Assembly: GCA_003427395.1 (NCBI GenBank)
Contig: BFEA01000013.1
Span: forward strand, 1,709,114 to 1,755,096
Source: Chara braunii
Taxonomy: Eukaryota > Streptophyta > Charophyceae > Charales > Characeae
Length of the DNA: 45,983 nt
Direction: 5' to 3'
This document shows, in pieces, positions 44,757 to 45,983 of this stretch. The notes under the pieces are model-generated. The model had not been told where the DNA came from, did no database searches, and worked only from the letters and a program-made list of their open reading frames with translations. Positions within the stretch are counted from its first letter, which is position 1, and every line of letters begins with the position of its first letter. The translations under genes and the position numbers were made by a program.

Positions 44757-45983
44757 CCAATCTACGTCCAAATAATTTTGGAATTAACTTTGATGTCGTG
44801 CCTGTCTTATGCATGCTTTCCTTTATGCCCCACGTCATTCTGTGAAAATTCCTCTCATTTTCTTGTCGGAATTGAAAATTGTCCTCTTTCTCACTCAATC
44901 AGACTCTGAACTTTTCTTCATTCAATTTTGAAAGTTTGTTAGATTTCAATTCTACACGCCTTCTTTTCCCAGTCCACGACCCCTCTCTTCCGTGTCACCC
45001 TTGCTCCCTATAACACCCAACAACGTGCACTCCAAAATTGCGCCTGAGAGACCCATGCCGCAAACCGACTCGCTTGCTTTCACGCCCCGACCGCGGCCAT
45101 TGAGCATCCCTCCCATCACAGCTCTCCTTGTTCATCTTCTTCATCCCCTGACTCCATGCAGAGTGCCGAGTTAGTGAGCCCCTTCTGCTCCGCCGTTGTA
45201 ATGCACTTTACTCTTCCTCCCCTGGCCACCACGATGTCTCACTTAGGGGGGCATGTGTTTGCCGTAGGGGTCATATGCAGGTATGTTAAGGGCTTTAAAT
45301 CCTCACATGTGAGCATGTGTTATGCTAGCTAATGATATGAGCTCTGTTGGACTTTGAACTGCAGAGGGTGCGTGAATGCCATCTATCGTGCCACCCAATT
45401 TCGTGTGGTGTGATTGGTGTCTCGAGCAAGTTCTGGGACTGAATACCATCAAACTACTAGAGTCGTTCTGTGTTTAACCAGATGCTTCAATTTTAACTCT
45501 CAATTCCCCTGCAGTCTGATGGGGTTAAGATCCTTTCTTTCCTCTAGGTCCAGTTCGTTGGCTGTGGGTGCTTTGTAGTGCGTCGATAGGAGTGAGTTTG
45601 AGGCTGATGTGGTTGGTGGTGTGGATGTTCATTTTGTATGTATGCCCCTGCTTAAAAGTTCAAAACTAAACAATGGACGCAAAAACTGCAAGGACGTTAT
45701 TTGCTTGCCACTATTTTCATCCTGAAATGTGAATTGAAAAACTTGTCTCGCACATATATGTCTTCAAAGGACGATCTTTCTCTCTCTCACTCGTAACCTG
45801 TCCGTGAGCGCGACACAGAACATCCGGCCCCTTCGCTAACCCCCCCCCCCTCCCCAACCCGACTACATCAACAACCTACAACATTAGCCCGCCCATTCGC
45901 TATCCCCCCGTAGACGACGTCAAACACCTACAAGCAATACAATCATGCTCCACACCCAATCCCTCCGACTCAGAAAACCCCCA
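44757..45983. other. Unassigned, mostly non-repetitive DNA
   Basis: This is the least repetitive stretch of the window. A 60-codon Pro-rich frame at 44992-45174 and a donor-like CAGGTATGTT near 45269 could belong to a host gene's 5' end, but there is no recognisable domain and no start context, so none is called. The C-rich run near 45841 is simple sequence. Confidence 0.3.

Noticed and set aside
1-45983. CRISPR arrays, bacterial operons or riboswitches
   Set aside because: The regularly spaced repeats are minisatellites without unique spacers, and the gene density and LTR content are eukaryotic.

Overview
The window looks like nuclear, intergenic, repeat-dominated DNA from a plant. The evidence is nested, decayed long-terminal-repeat (LTR) retrotransposons, several carrying a primer-binding site complementary to tRNA-Asp as used by some plant Ty3 elements. 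There are also TATAAAAG promoters in the LTR-like blocks, abundant GA/CA/TA microsatellites, many minisatellites and small terminal-inverted-repeat transposons. I see no bacterial-type operon, no rRNA or tRNA gene and no convincing intact host gene. The lineage cannot be fixed from the sequence. A Nextera mate-pair junction adapter left at 5703-5740 and two N gaps (16548; 25213-25256) show that this is a short-read draft assembly.

Left part (1-13.7 kb). A GC-rich minisatellite, a CA-rich minisatellite and CAT-rich DNA lead into LTR-like block X1 (about 2494-4013), which ends in CA next to a tRNA-Asp primer site. Block A1 (4039-5465) follows, then a very long LTR-like block B1 (5467-9628) with a TATA box and its own tRNA-Asp primer site at 9631. 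Behind that lies a gag reading frame (9960-11105). It has five in-frame stops and no frameshift that I can see. In the same frame it runs into a tandem array of about 45 bp (15-codon) units arranged in trimers (to about 11760). Block A2 (12331-13746) is a second copy of A1.

Middle (13.7-25.8 kb). This part is non-coding and repetitive: GA tracts, the same GC-rich minisatellite as at position 1, and an unusual 18.5-20.1 kb stretch with two families of repeated hairpins. In the first family, six copies keep a nearly invariant 20-nt loop while the stem bases change on both sides. The stretch ends at an LTR-end/primer-site-like junction (20131/20134). A diverged LTR end (C2, 21298-21836) precedes B2 (21843-25763), the second copy of the long block, which carries a 372-bp hAT-like insertion.

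Right part (25.8-46 kb). Two copies of an internal retroelement region (D1 25764-28550; D2 30121-32330) flank LTR X2 (28557-30101). D2 keeps a 152-codon open frame of unknown family. D1 is interrupted by a 579-bp insertion with a perfect 8-bp target duplication. From 33.6 to 38.2 kb lies a second broken gag-type region with a mutated zinc knuckle. From 38.2 to 41.1 kb is a satellite with a monomer of about 91 bp, split by a 1.15-kb element with 18-bp perfect terminal inverted repeats. The right end holds 53-bp, 17-bp and 13-bp minisatellites, TA tracts and unassigned sequence. I could not recognise a reverse transcriptase, integrase, RNase H or protease anywhere, so all retroelements here look non-autonomous or gutted.
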